64,000 nucleotides of DNA from Hufsiella ginkgonis (GCF_009834915.1 NZ_WVHS01000004.1:548600-612599); one strand, 5' to 3'. Shown: positions 9,986-21,637, numbered from the stretch's first letter. Numbers and translations are program-made. Notes: generated by a model from the letters alone, not told the origin.

Positions 9986-10016
9986 CAAATATACACCTTT
10001 TTTCTTAATGTGCAAA
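9986..10016 (-). promoter_or_regulatory. Near-ideal Bacteroidota promoter (TTTG-N19-TATATTTG)
   Basis: Reading the minus strand, TTTG (10016-10013) is separated by 19 bp from TATATTTG (9993-9986). This fits the Bacteroidota sigma-ABfr consensus in both boxes and spacing. The transglycosylase start codon at 9954 lies 31 bp downstream. It is the best promoter match in the window. Confidence 0.8.
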
Positions 10017-10074
10017 TTAAAAATTAAACGTGGCGTGGCGGACAAACATTCCCCCTTAAATCCCGTTATTTTTA

Positions 10075-10082
10075 TATCTTTG
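10075..10082 (+). promoter_or_regulatory. Candidate -7 box for the RluB-like gene
   Basis: TATCTTTG matches TAnnTTTG exactly and ends 29 bp before the ATG at 10112. No clear TTG is found at the -33 position. Divergent from the transglycosylase promoter in the same 157-bp intergenic region. Confidence 0.5.
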
Positions 10083-10111
10083 CACCCCTTTTACAAGCAT
10101 CAAAACAGCCC

Positions 10112-11413
10112 ATGCCAAATAATAGCAGGAACAGTCGCGACGACAAATCCAGTGAAACCAGGCGGACAACCAAACGTCCAGCCGGCGGATCACCTAAAAC
10201 CAGCCGCCCCAAAACAGTGCGGCCTGAAGGTTCGAACATCGAACCAAAAAAAATGTTTGGAAACGGCGCAAAAAAACCGTTCGGAAAGACCGGGGAATCA
10301 AGCTTTAAGCCAGGTGACGACCGCAAACCGTTCGGAAAAAGAGAGGACGGCCGCAAGCCTTTTACCAAGCGCGACGATGGCTCCTCGCCGTTCGCAAAGC
10401 GTGATGGCGAGCGTAAACCCTTCGCACAACGCGACGATTTTAAGAAATCCGGCAAACCCGCCGGCGCTTTCGAAAAAAGAACTGATACAAGACCCGACAA
10501 ATCAAAATCCGCCCCATACGGAACCCGCCCGACAGAGAAACGTGAAAAAGCTGACCAGCCTTTCAGAAAACGCGAGCCCGAAGCCGGTGACTCAAAATAT
10601 AGCGACCGGAAACGCAGACCGGCCGGCGACCCGGAGAGAAAACCAACGTTAAGACCGAAGAAATCCGTTTCCTCGCCCTCCTCCAGCTCCGGCGAAGACG
10701 GCCTGATCCGGCTTAATCGTTATATTTCAAATGCCGGTATCTGTTCGCGCCGGAAAGCCGATGAACTGATCGAAGCAGGCGTGATCTCCGTAAATGGCGA
10801 AGCTGTTTCGGAACTTGGCACCAAGATCAATCCGCGTAAAGACATTATCAGGTATAACGGCGAAGTACTGAAACGCGAAAAACTGGTTTACGTGCTGCTT
10901 AATAAGCCAAAAGATTACATCACCACCACCGACGATCCGCAGGAACGCCGCACCGTGATGCACCTTGTAGACAAAGCATCTGATGAGCGCATCTACCCCG
11001 TCGGCAGGCTCGACCGCAACACAACCGGCCTGCTGCTCATGACCAATGATGGCGAGCTAACCGACAAGCTTTCGCACCCTAAAAACAATGTTACCAAGAT
11101 CTATCATGCAGAGCTGAATAAGGCCCTCACGCAAGGCGACCTGAATAAGATCATGTTCGGCCTCGAGCTGGAAGATGGCCCTATTAAGCCCGATACGGTA
11201 ACCTACGTGCAAGGCGCCACCAAACGCGAAGTCGGCATCCAGATCCACAGCGGGAAGAACCGCATCGTACGCCGTATTTTCGAGCATCTTGGCTATGAAG
11301 TAGTTAAACTTGATCGCGTGGTGTACGCTAACCTTACCAAAAAAGACCTCCCGAGAGGAAGATGGCGCTTCCTGGAAGAAAAAGAAGTGATCCAGCTGAA
11401 GCATTTGCTGTAG
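10112..11413 (+). CDS. rluB: RluB-type 23S rRNA pseudouridine synthase with long basic N-terminal tail
   Basis: A 433-residue RsuA/RluB-family pseudouridine synthase. Residues 1 to about 190 form a disordered Lys/Arg/Pro/Gly-rich tail with repeats of the type KPFxKRDDG (10.3-10.45 kb). An S4 RNA-binding domain follows (about 194-240, IRLNRYISNAGICSRRKADEL), then the catalytic domain with the conserved Asp D301 in GRLDRNTTGLLLMTNDGEL and the C-terminal GKNRIVRRIFEHLGYEV. It isomerises a uridine in large-subunit rRNA (position 2605 in E. coli RluB). Family catalytic cores are about 240-290 aa, so the extra length is all in the tail. Long charged tails of this kind are common in Bacteroidota homologues. 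Confidence 0.9.
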   Translation: MPNNSRNSRDDKSSETRRTTKRPAGGSPKTSRPKTVRPEGSNIEPKKMFGNGAKKPFGKTGESSFKPGDDRKPFGKREDGRKPFTKRDDGSSPFAKRDGERKPFAQRDDFKKSGKPAGAFEKRTDTRPDKSKSAPYGTRPTEKREKADQPFRKREPEAGDSKYSDRKRRPAGDPERKPTLRPKKSVSSPSSSSGEDGLIRLNRYISNAGICSRRKADELIEAGVISVNGEAVSELGTKINPRKDIIRYNGEVLKREKLVYVLLNKPKDYITTTDDPQERRTVMHLVDKASDERIYPVGRLDRNTTGLLLMTNDGELTDKLSHPKNNVTKIYHAELNKALTQGDLNKIMFGLELEDGPIKPDTVTYVQGATKREVGIQIHSGKNRIVRRIFEHLGYEVVKLDRVVYANLTKKDLPRGRWRFLEEKEVIQLKHLL

Positions 11414-11490
11414 GGGTTGACCCTAAAACGCCACTACACACGCTCCCGGATCATATTTATTCCGCATATTAGCCGGCAAATCGACTAGCC

Positions 11491-12624
11491 ATGCGTACCA
11501 GGATCTCTTTTTTTATCGTGTTGTTCACTGCCTGCGTTGGAACAAGCGCCGCTTTCGCGCAAAAATTTAACCTGCTGATAGGCACTTACACCTCCCCGGG
11601 CGGAAGTGAAGGCATCTACGTGTACGAGTTCGACGCCGCTACAGGCAAGCTAACCTATCGCAGCAAAGCGGCCGGGGTCAATCCATCTTTTGTCGCGATC
11701 GCGCGCGACCAGAAACACGTGTACGCCGTGAGTGAGGCGGATAAAGTGAATGGCGGCATCGCAGCTTTTGATTGGGACGCCGGGTCAGGAACATTAAAGT
11801 TCCTGAACAAGCAATCGGCAGGGGGCGACGGCACCTGCTATGTCTCCGTCGATGCCACCGGCAAGTTTGTATTCGCGGCAAATTATGGAAGCGGAAGCAT
11901 CGCGGCCATCCCGGTAAAAGCCGACGGGTCGCTGGGCTCCGAAATCCAGGCAATCGCGTACACGGGCGGCGGACCCGATAAATCACGGCAGGAAAAAGCA
12001 CATTTACATTGTGTAGTACTGTCTCCCGATAATAAGTATCTCTTCGCAAACGATCTGGGCAGCGACAAGACCTATATTCACCAGGTCGACCTCAGCAAAC
12101 CGTCTTCACCGCTGACACCCTCCAACCCCGCCTATTTAACTGTAAAACCGGCTTCCGGACCGCGGCACATCACGTTTCATCCCAACCAAAAATTCGCCTA
12201 CCTCGCTTTAGAAATGGAAGGCGCCGTAAACGCGTTAAGCTATAAGGATGGAAAATTAGCCGTCATACAATCGGAATCGCTCCTGGCAGGCGGTTTTAAA
12301 GGCGCTGTAGGCGCAGCCGACATCCACGTCTCGCCCGATGGAAAATTCCTCTACGTATCCAACCGGGGTGATGCGAATGATATCTCGATCTTCTCCATCA
12401 ACGATAAAAACGGCAGGATCACATTTGCAGGGCGCCAATCCACACTTGGTAAAACCCCGAGAAATTTCGCCATCGACCCTACCGGAAAGTACCTGCTGGC
12501 CGCCAACCAGAACAGTAACTCCGTTATCGTGTTTAAACGCAATGCAAAAACCGGGTTACTCACAGATACCGGCATCAAAGCGGAAGTGAGCAAACCGGTA
12601 TGCCTGGTTTTTGGGAACAGGTAA
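11491..12624 (+). CDS. Secreted lactonase-fold (6-phosphogluconolactonase-like) beta-propeller
   Basis: A 377-residue seven-bladed beta-propeller of the lactonase (YbhE/Pgl) family. A signal peptide is seen (FFIVLFTACVGTSAAFA, cleaved before QKFNLLIGTYTSPGG). Family marks include GTYTSPGGSEGIYVYEFD, NYGSGSIAAIPV, GPRHITFHPNQKFAYL and SPDGKFLYVSNRG. YbhE homologues hydrolyse 6-phosphogluconolactone, but this copy is exported, so a phosphorylated cytosolic substrate is unlikely. A periplasmic sugar lactone is more plausible (inference). It is followed by a 73-bp gap with no obvious hairpin and converges with the M16 protease gene. Confidence 0.82.
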   Translation: MRTRISFFIVLFTACVGTSAAFAQKFNLLIGTYTSPGGSEGIYVYEFDAATGKLTYRSKAAGVNPSFVAIARDQKHVYAVSEADKVNGGIAAFDWDAGSGTLKFLNKQSAGGDGTCYVSVDATGKFVFAANYGSGSIAAIPVKADGSLGSEIQAIAYTGGGPDKSRQEKAHLHCVVLSPDNKYLFANDLGSDKTYIHQVDLSKPSSPLTPSNPAYLTVKPASGPRHITFHPNQKFAYLALEMEGAVNALSYKDGKLAVIQSESLLAGGFKGAVGAADIHVSPDGKFLYVSNRGDANDISIFSINDKNGRITFAGRQSTLGKTPRNFAIDPTGKYLLAANQNSNSVIVFKRNAKTGLLTDTGIKAEVSKPVCLVFGNR

Positions 12625-12697
12625 TTTATTATCAACAAATTATGGCAAATTCCTGGCAGCCTGATTTTTGATACAACCTCTTTTATAACTAATAAGT

Positions 12698-15637
12698 CTA
12701 GTAACCAAACAACTCTTCTAACGAGACCTTTTGTACAGGTCCCAGTTTCTCGAGATCTGTCATGGCCAACTTCTTTTCAGAACCGAGTACCACCAGCGTG
12801 TACGGTTGCCCGGAGAAGTTTTGCGCATGGAACTTCCTGATATCCCCAAAAGTGAGCGGCGCCAGCTTTTCGTAGGTCGTTTTACGCACATCTTCGGCAA
12901 TGCCCAGTTTTTGAAGGCGCAGGTACTCGGTAAGGATCGCCTCCTGTGAAATCCTTTGTGTCTCCAGGGAATTGAGGACGTTGGATTTTGCCGCTTCGAA
13001 CCCTTTTCCTGACTCGGGCAGCGTAGTAAGCAGCTCGTTCATCCCGGCAGTGGCATCATTGAACTTATCGGCCTGGCTGCCCACGTAGGCGGTAATGCTA
13101 TTATCGATCGTTTTATCGCCGCTCGTTACATAAGAGCCCGACGTTGAATAAGCCAACGCTTTACTTTCACGGATCACCTGGAACAACGTGGACCCAAAAT
13201 AGCTGTTAAACACGTTAATAACCGCGGCATTATAAGGATCGTACGGACCGCTGTTGCGCACCCAGCGCATTTCTGCCTGTACCATGTCATAATCGGTAAA
13301 TAACACCTGTTTCTTATCAGTTGGCAACTGATTAAATGCCTTCCGGGCAGGATAGGGAGTATAATCCGTTTTGGCAGGATGCAGCTTTTGAACGCCGGCG
13401 GCCGCAATTTCCGCCGCCCGCGGGCCGTAGTACAATACTTTATGCTCGAGGTTAAACAATTGATGGATCTCGTTTACCAGCTGTGCGGCGGTTAACGTTT
13501 CTACTTCCCTGTTGCTAAGGTCGTAATTAAAGGGATTTTCCGGGCCATATTGTGCATAGGATGCCAACCCGGCCAGGATACCTGCACGGTTGGTTTTCGC
13601 ATTGCTGCGCGATTTCAGGATCCTTCCCTTTAACTCGGCCAATGCCTGCTCATTGGGCTCCGCGTGCTGTACAAGATCTTCGAACAGTGCAACGGCCCGG
13701 TCAAAGTTTTCATTTAAGCCGCTGATGCTCACCGTCATCGTTTTGGTACCAACCGAAATATTGAACGAGCAGGCGATATCGTAAAACGCCTTGCTAATAT
13801 CTTCGGAGCTTTTTTTATCGGTGCCAAGAAACTGGAGATATTGCGCCGCATACGTCAGCATCTTATCGTTATATGCCCCCATATCGTAATAATAATAGAG
13901 CTTAAAGATCTGGTCCTGTTTATTCGGGGTATACAAAAATTCGCGGCCGTTACGGGTGAGCACCTGCATGTCCTTTTTAAAATCAAGCCATTGCGGTGCG
14001 ATCCTGATAGCCGGAATTGCCTGGATACCGGCGGCGAACGGACTCTGGGCATCCTTATTTACCGGGACCGGTGTAATGACCGGCTTCTCCACCTTGGCGA
14101 TAGATTTGTCTTCGCCCTTACGCTTGTAGATCACCGAATAGTTGTTCTTAAAAAAACGGTTGGCGAAATCCACTACCTCTTTTTTCGTAATACTGCTCAT
14201 TACGTCGAGATAGGCTACAGATTTATCCCAATTATCGCCACGGTGGCGAATGAAATTTCCCATGATGTTATTGGCACGGCCCACGTTGTTCTGCAATGCG
14301 TTCAGCTCACTAAGCTTCTGGTTGTTAACGATAGACTTGATCAGCGAGGCGTCAAACTCGCCTCGTTTCACTTTTTCGATCTCTGCCAGCAACAGGTCTT
14401 TTACTTCTTCCAGCGTTTGCCCCTGCTTAGGGTTGCCCATCATAAAAAAGATCCCGTAATCTTTAAACTGCCATACAGCGGCGCCGGCGCCCAGCACTTT
14501 TTGCTGCTTGTTAAGGTCGAGATCGAGTAAACCCGCTTTCCCGTTAGAGAGGATACTGGAAACGAGGTCGGCAAGCATTCCATCGCGTGTATTGTCGGCG
14601 GTAGAACGGAAACAGATCCGCACCAGTTCGGCCGTCGGCCCGTAAATGTCTTTAACGACAGGCGCGGTGATCGGTTTTTCTGCCTGCGGCTTGTAGGTGG
14701 GAAATGGTTTTGCGGCGAGGTACGAAAAAGCGCCGTCGATCTTCTTTATGACTTCGTCGGGGTTAAAATCGCCTGAAAGCACAATTCCCATGTTCCCGGG
14801 AACATAATAATTATCGTAAAACTTCCGGATCTCTTTCAGCGAGGGGTTCTTAAGATGTTCGATGGTGCCGATGGTGGTATGCTGCCCATAATTATGAGTG
14901 GGGAACATGGTGGAGAACATGGCCTCCTGCACCTTTGCGGCATCGTTGTCGAGCCCGCGGTTCTTCTCTTCGTAAACGGCTTCCAGTTCCGTATGGAAGA
15001 TCCGGAAGACCGGGTTGCGGAAACGTTCGCTTTGCAGCGCCAGGAACTTATCCAGCGAACCGGACGGAACATACTCTTCGTATACGGTTTCCTCCACGGA
15101 AGTATGTGCGTTGGTTCCCTGGCCACCCATACCTGCCATCAGCTTATCGTACTCGTTGGCAACTGCGTATTTGGCGGCGATTCCCGATGTTTTGTCAATC
15201 TCCGCATAAATCGCTTTGCGTTTCTGCTGGTCTGTTTCTTTGTTATAAATTTCGTAAAGCGAATCGATACTTTTCAGGTACGGTTTCTCCTTTGCCCAGT
15301 CGGCCGTGCCAAACTTATCAGTCCCTTTAAACAGCAGGTGCTCAAGGTAATGTGCCAGGCCGGTGTTACTGTCGGGGTCCTGGTTACTGCCTGCGCGTAC
15401 TCCAATCAGCGCGCGTACTTTCGGCTCCTTTTTATTGACCGAAAGCATTACTTTCAGCCCGTTCTTTAACGTATAAAAGCGTGTTTGCGAAGGGTCGTTC
15501 GTTACATATCTGTAGGTATACCCGCTGGCCGTAACTTCTTTCCATTGGTACTTTGCCTGGGGATCGGCATTAACTACCTGCGCATACGCTCCAGGCAATC
15601 CCACAGGAAACAGGAGGAAGAGTAAGAGTTTTTTCAT
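12698..15637 (-). CDS. M16-family (pitrilysin-type) zinc metalloprotease
   Basis: A 979-residue secreted or periplasmic peptidase of family M16. The signal peptide is MKKLLLFLLFPVGLPGAYA. The inverted zinc motif HYLEH is at residues 96-100 (H96, H100 ligands; E99 base). The probable third ligand is E223 in AVYEEKNRG. The spacing between them is about 45 residues longer than the usual 76, because of an inserted helical, Lys/Glu-rich segment. The C-terminal half is the inactive second M16 pair. Family members degrade peptides or process exported proteins. The gene is monocistronic, with a -7 box 26 bp before the start. Confidence 0.92.
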   Translation of the reverse strand: MKKLLLFLLFPVGLPGAYAQVVNADPQAKYQWKEVTASGYTYRYVTNDPSQTRFYTLKNGLKVMLSVNKKEPKVRALIGVRAGSNQDPDSNTGLAHYLEHLLFKGTDKFGTADWAKEKPYLKSIDSLYEIYNKETDQQKRKAIYAEIDKTSGIAAKYAVANEYDKLMAGMGGQGTNAHTSVEETVYEEYVPSGSLDKFLALQSERFRNPVFRIFHTELEAVYEEKNRGLDNDAAKVQEAMFSTMFPTHNYGQHTTIGTIEHLKNPSLKEIRKFYDNYYVPGNMGIVLSGDFNPDEVIKKIDGAFSYLAAKPFPTYKPQAEKPITAPVVKDIYGPTAELVRICFRSTADNTRDGMLADLVSSILSNGKAGLLDLDLNKQQKVLGAGAAVWQFKDYGIFFMMGNPKQGQTLEEVKDLLLAEIEKVKRGEFDASLIKSIVNNQKLSELNALQNNVGRANNIMGNFIRHRGDNWDKSVAYLDVMSSITKKEVVDFANRFFKNNYSVIYKRKGEDKSIAKVEKPVITPVPVNKDAQSPFAAGIQAIPAIRIAPQWLDFKKDMQVLTRNGREFLYTPNKQDQIFKLYYYYDMGAYNDKMLTYAAQYLQFLGTDKKSSEDISKAFYDIACSFNISVGTKTMTVSISGLNENFDRAVALFEDLVQHAEPNEQALAELKGRILKSRSNAKTNRAGILAGLASYAQYGPENPFNYDLSNREVETLTAAQLVNEIHQLFNLEHKVLYYGPRAAEIAAAGVQKLHPAKTDYTPYPARKAFNQLPTDKKQVLFTDYDMVQAEMRWVRNSGPYDPYNAAVINVFNSYFGSTLFQVIRESKALAYSTSGSYVTSGDKTIDNSITAYVGSQADKFNDATAGMNELLTTLPESGKGFEAAKSNVLNSLETQRISQEAILTEYLRLQKLGIAEDVRKTTYEKLAPLTFGDIRKFHAQNFSGQPYTLVVLGSEKKLAMTDLEKLGPVQKVSLEELFGY

Positions 15638-15662
15638 AAAAAAAGAAAATAGTTTGAAAGCC

Positions 15663-15670
15663 CAAAATTA
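15663..15670 (-). promoter_or_regulatory. Candidate -7 box for the M16 protease gene
   Basis: On the minus strand TAATTTTG matches TAnnTTTG exactly, 25 bp before the ATG at 15637. No TTG at the expected -33 position is obvious. Confidence 0.5.
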
Positions 15671-15743
15671 GGATAATTTAAGAAGGCCGATAAGGGAAAA
15701 TTACCTATCGGCTGTTCACACATTCTTCCCGGATCTGCCAGGC

Positions 15744-18617
15744 CTAATTATCCGTTAACACATTCACCTTCGGCATGGTAAACTGTTTGTTTTCGGTGGA
15801 CGGTTTCGGGCTGCCAAAATAGAAATACAGCGTACGTTTCGCAGGGCCGTTCACCTTGTTCTGCTCGCTCGAAGGGCCGTAACCGTTAGCGTTGGCGGTA
15901 ATGTTCAATCCCAGCTTGGTACCGATCGGCGGGATCCCGTCCAGGAACGAAATATCGCCGGACGGCAAACCCGGATGCGGGCGGGCGCCAGACAACCCGT
16001 AAAAATCAAACAACCGCACAAAAAGATCGCTCTCTTTTGCGGCGACTGTGAACTTCCCTTCTACGGTGTTCATCTCTATCCAACTGACGTCGGCGTAATA
16101 ACCTTTAAATTCCGGGTAGTTCCATGGGTAGATCCCGGTTTTGGTATTGTTGTTCATGTTCTGCCATACACCGGTAGTTACCCCCTGCAGCCGATTCTTC
16201 CACACCCTGTACGGTCCTTTACCCAGCCATTTGGCGCTGATCACGAAATTCTCTGGATAGCTGAAAGAGATCCCGGTGAACGGATAACTTCCATTCAACG
16301 TATACTCGTACGACATTTCGAGCCAGCCAGTGGGGTGCATCGTCCATTTCACAGTTTTCATATCCCCTGAATAGCTCGCTTCCGCAACGTAATCGTTCCC
16401 CTCTTTATAATGCTTTATTTCTCTAAAAATGGCGTTTCCGCTAACCAGGACCGGGCCGTTCCCGAACGATAGTTTCGCACTGAAGTCGTTGGCAAGACCA
16501 TTGATCTTGCCGGTATTCTTGTTAAAAATAACAGAGATCCCGTTCGCTTTAAGGGTTAACAGGCTGTCGCGATCGGAAGCGGTAACCTCTGAGGTCACTT
16601 TGTTTACCACGAGGCTATCCGGTACAAGCCGGCTGGAGTTCACCTTCCATACCCATTTATAGAGCTCATTCTTCAACGGATCGAACGCGGAAAGCGTAAG
16701 ACCATCATAATTCTTCCAGCCGGGAGGGAGATCCAGTTTAAGTATCCCCTTATCTACAGGCGCAATAAAAGGCGCCGCAGCTGTTCCTGACTGCTGCACT
16801 TTATAACCGGTGGCAAGTTCGCCCGGGCGATTAAAATTCACCAGTTCCCATTTATAGGTACACTGATCGAGATTGGTATAATGAAACCTGTTCTCTACCG
16901 GAATTTCCCCGTTAAATCCTTCCGGCAGCGTTTTCATCGTGATCTTTACCGGTGAATAGATCTCGCGGATAGCGTTATAGCTCCCTTCCTTCTCGCGATG
17001 CGGGCCTACCAACCCGTCGGGTGCGTTTACGCCGTTCACGTCGATCCGGCCGTCCAGGTCGGTGCGCACAATGCCCTCGTCTACCAGCGCCCAGATAAAT
17101 CCGCCAGCTCCTTTTTTCGAATTCCAATGCAAATCCCAGAAATCTGCGAGTGCGGCAGCTCCCCCACCGTCGTCCTGTGCATGTAAAAACTCGGTCACCA
17201 TGTAAATATTGGTATCGGCCAGGATCTTTTGCGTGCTGTAGTAATCTTCGTAATGATTGCAATCGATGCCGTTAATGGCATTCCCGGGACGGTGATGGGC
17301 ATGGATCACGGTCCTTTTGGAAAGGTCGTATTGCCCGTAGTCGTCGTCCAGGTCGAAATTATGTCCTCCCTCGTTGCCATTGCTCCAGAAAATGATGGAC
17401 GGATGGTTCGCATCACGTTTTACCATTTCCTTAACCAGGGGGGCGCCGGCTTTCGTGCTGTATGCTTTTTGCCATCCCGCCAGCTCGTCGAGCACATACA
17501 GACCCAGCGAATCGCAATAGCGGAGGAAGCTCTGGTCGGGCGGGTAGTGTGAGCAGCGTACGGCATTCATGTTCATGCCTTTTATCAGCTTTACATCTTC
17601 CAGGTCGATCCGCGGGTTAATGCACCGGCCCGTTTCAGGCCACCAAACATGGCGGTTAACACCTTTCATTTTGATCTTTACGCCGTTCACGTAAATCCCG
17701 TCCTGTTTCCTCACCTCAATGGTGCGAAAACCGAACTTATCTGCGGTTTCATAAACAGGTGCGCCCGCCGCACTCTTCAGCTTTAGCTTTACGGTGTAGA
17801 GGTTGGGCGTTTCGGCGTTCCATAGTAACGGCGATCTCACGGTAGTGCGGAGCCGGACCAAGGAGTCCTTTCCTGTAATAGCGGACCCAAAACCGGACAC
17901 CGTTTTCCCTGCTGCGTCGATGATCTGTGCCGCAACACCCATTCCCGGCTGCGCATTTTTCAGGTAAACATTCATAGCGAACGTTCCATCGGCTTTTGCG
18001 TCGATAGCGGTCCATTCGATATGCGGTTTCGGTACCGCTTCGAGGTAAACCGGGCGAAAAATACCCCCAAAGATCCAGTAATCGGCCAGCCGCTCCGCGT
18101 TGTTTACCGAGGCATCGGCCGACATCTTGCTTACCATCACTTCCAGCCGGTTCTGCTGTCCGAACCTGATCTTATCTGAAATATCATATTTGAACCGGTA
18201 AAACGATCCCTGGTGTACCGCTCCCGCCGGTTTACCGTTAATCTTTACCTCGGTATCTGTCATCGATCCTTCAAAAACGATACTGATCTCTTTCCCTTTC
18301 CAGGCTGCCGGAACGGTAAATGCGTGCTTATAAATACCTTTCTCTTCTTCGAAGCGAAAATTCTTGCCGTAGGTAACATAATCGCGACCGTAGTTATAGG
18401 CGCCAAATCCCTGTTGCTCCCAGTGCGACGGTACCTGGATGGTGGTCCAATAGCCGCTCTTTCGTCCGCCTGTACACCAAAAGTCCCAGGTTACGGTGTG
18501 GATATTATCGGTTCCGGAAAGGTATTGAACCTGTTTCTTAACATTCTGGGAAAACACGGAGCTGCTTGCCAGTAAAATGAGCGCCGCAACGGCTCTTTTA
18601 ACAAAGGAAATGATCAT
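15744..18617 (-). CDS. Secreted GH2 beta-galactosidase
   Basis: A 957-residue glycoside hydrolase family 2 enzyme with signal peptide (VKRAVAALILLASSSVFS). The N-terminal jelly-roll contains VPSHWEQQGFGAYNYG, followed by an Ig-like domain and the TIM barrel with GVNRHVWWPETGR. Predicted acid/base is E416 in SNGNEGGHN, and predicted nucleophile is E476 in MVTEFLHAQ. The C-terminal region is a LacZ-type beta-sandwich (small-chain/domain 4 like). It probably removes terminal beta-galactose in the periplasm or at the surface; beta-glucuronidase or another GH2 activity is possible. The start codon lies inside an inverted repeat (18615-18686). The upstream minus-strand neighbour is a cytochrome lipoprotein. 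Confidence 0.9.
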   Translation of the reverse strand: MIISFVKRAVAALILLASSSVFSQNVKKQVQYLSGTDNIHTVTWDFWCTGGRKSGYWTTIQVPSHWEQQGFGAYNYGRDYVTYGKNFRFEEEKGIYKHAFTVPAAWKGKEISIVFEGSMTDTEVKINGKPAGAVHQGSFYRFKYDISDKIRFGQQNRLEVMVSKMSADASVNNAERLADYWIFGGIFRPVYLEAVPKPHIEWTAIDAKADGTFAMNVYLKNAQPGMGVAAQIIDAAGKTVSGFGSAITGKDSLVRLRTTVRSPLLWNAETPNLYTVKLKLKSAAGAPVYETADKFGFRTIEVRKQDGIYVNGVKIKMKGVNRHVWWPETGRCINPRIDLEDVKLIKGMNMNAVRCSHYPPDQSFLRYCDSLGLYVLDELAGWQKAYSTKAGAPLVKEMVKRDANHPSIIFWSNGNEGGHNFDLDDDYGQYDLSKRTVIHAHHRPGNAINGIDCNHYEDYYSTQKILADTNIYMVTEFLHAQDDGGGAAALADFWDLHWNSKKGAGGFIWALVDEGIVRTDLDGRIDVNGVNAPDGLVGPHREKEGSYNAIREIYSPVKITMKTLPEGFNGEIPVENRFHYTNLDQCTYKWELVNFNRPGELATGYKVQQSGTAAAPFIAPVDKGILKLDLPPGWKNYDGLTLSAFDPLKNELYKWVWKVNSSRLVPDSLVVNKVTSEVTASDRDSLLTLKANGISVIFNKNTGKINGLANDFSAKLSFGNGPVLVSGNAIFREIKHYKEGNDYVAEASYSGDMKTVKWTMHPTGWLEMSYEYTLNGSYPFTGISFSYPENFVISAKWLGKGPYRVWKNRLQGVTTGVWQNMNNNTKTGIYPWNYPEFKGYYADVSWIEMNTVEGKFTVAAKESDLFVRLFDFYGLSGARPHPGLPSGDISFLDGIPPIGTKLGLNITANANGYGPSSEQNKVNGPAKRTLYFYFGSPKPSTENKQFTMPKVNVLTDN

Positions 18618-18686
18618 GAGGTGCAGGGGTTAGTTACCCTGCTAAACTAAATAAAGTAAGGCGGGCTTGTATCCTGCACCATCATG
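18615..18686 (-). repeat. Inverted repeat enclosing the GH2 start codon
   Basis: Bases 18615-18627 (CATGAGGTGCAGG) and 18673-18686 (CCTGCACCATCATG) are complementary except for one extra base, with 45 bp between them. In a minus-strand transcript the second arm includes the GH2 ATG (18617-18615), so the stem would bury the start codon if the upstream arm is transcribed. No hairpin-type poly-U follows. Confidence 0.55.
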
Positions 18687-18743
18687 TGAGAAAGCGGGCT
18701 ATCCGCCGCGGCGCTGCGAGGTTAACGTTGCTCCTATAAGCGC

Positions 18744-19088
18744 TTAGTTTTCCAGTAACCCGTCGGCCTTCCATTGTACGAACACATGGATCAGCGAATC
18801 GGAAAGCTTGGGGTGGCGCTGCGGCATAAATCCTTTTTCGCCCGGGTTGCGGTTGATGCGGATGATCGACTCGTCGATATTGGCTTTTAATGCCGCGTAA
18901 GTATTTAAAGGCTCTTTGTTACCCTTTGGCGGAATGTGGCATGGAGCACAATTGCTGGTGATAATGCCCGCCATGTTCGCTGTATAGGTGATCTTGGCCG
19001 CCTTTTTCGACTTGCCGCCCTTTTTTGTCGCGCAAAACTGGAACAGGATAGTGGAAGCGATAATGAGTAATACGTAAAATTTCTTCAT
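18744..19088 (-). CDS. Single-heme c-type cytochrome lipoprotein
   Basis: A 114-residue exported protein. A lipoprotein signal ends at LFQFC (Cys about residue 19), followed by a Lys/Gly-rich spacer. A single CxxCH heme-binding motif is present (NCAPCH), and a downstream Met in GFMPQRHPKL could be the distal heme ligand. The C-terminal helix (LIHVFVQWKADGLLEN) is typical of small class I-like cytochromes. It is probably a periplasm-facing electron carrier. It precedes the GH2 gene by 126 bp on the same strand, but I see no functional link. Confidence 0.8.
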   Translation of the reverse strand: MKKFYVLLIIASTILFQFCATKKGGKSKKAAKITYTANMAGIITSNCAPCHIPPKGNKEPLNTYAALKANIDESIIRINRNPGEKGFMPQRHPKLSDSLIHVFVQWKADGLLEN

Positions 19089-19239
19089 ACCTGGCTTTAA
19101 AGTTTAGATGATAAATGTAATTCAAAAAATTAGTTTGTCAAGGGATTGTCATGCCGCAAAGGAATGATAACATAAAAAATACAGTTGTTGGAACATGTAA
19201 TGCCGCCACGTGATTATCGCCAGGTCCTGTTCCTGTACA

Positions 19240-21447
<2,208 letters not shown>

Positions 21448-21493
21448 TTTAACGGTAGAAAGGAATTAGTACAACACGGCGATTGTTCAAAAA

Positions 21494-21501
21494 CAAATTT
21501 A
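21494..21501 (-). promoter_or_regulatory. Candidate -7 box for the TPR hybrid kinase
   Basis: On the minus strand TAAATTTG matches TAnnTTTG exactly, 46 bp upstream of the ATG at 21447, in an AT-rich intergenic region. No TTG at -33. Confidence 0.45.
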
Positions 21502-21625
21502 TATAAAACCAACAATATAGTTTAAATATCTGAAAATAGCGTATTTACAACATTTTATCAATTGACTATACGTTATTGACCGGTGCCTGGTTTGCCTCCC
21601 TGATATTAAAAAAGAATAAAACAAT

Positions 21626-21633
21626 TACCTTTG
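21626..21633 (+). promoter_or_regulatory. -7 box only 4 bp before a start codon
   Basis: TACCTTTG matches TAnnTTTG exactly and ends 4 bp before the ATG at 21638. If used, transcription would begin at or next to the A of the ATG, giving a leaderless mRNA. Confidence 0.5.
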
Positions 21634-21637
21634 CGGC

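Noticed and set aside
9121..9996. Start of the second transglycosylase at 9996
   Set aside because: It would place the start codon upstream of its own -7 box (9986-9993). The ATG at 9954 has a purine-rich leader and begins the signal peptide.
13841..14530. A 229-codon + strand frame within the M16 protease gene
   Set aside because: Antisense shadow; the minus strand encodes an intact protease throughout.
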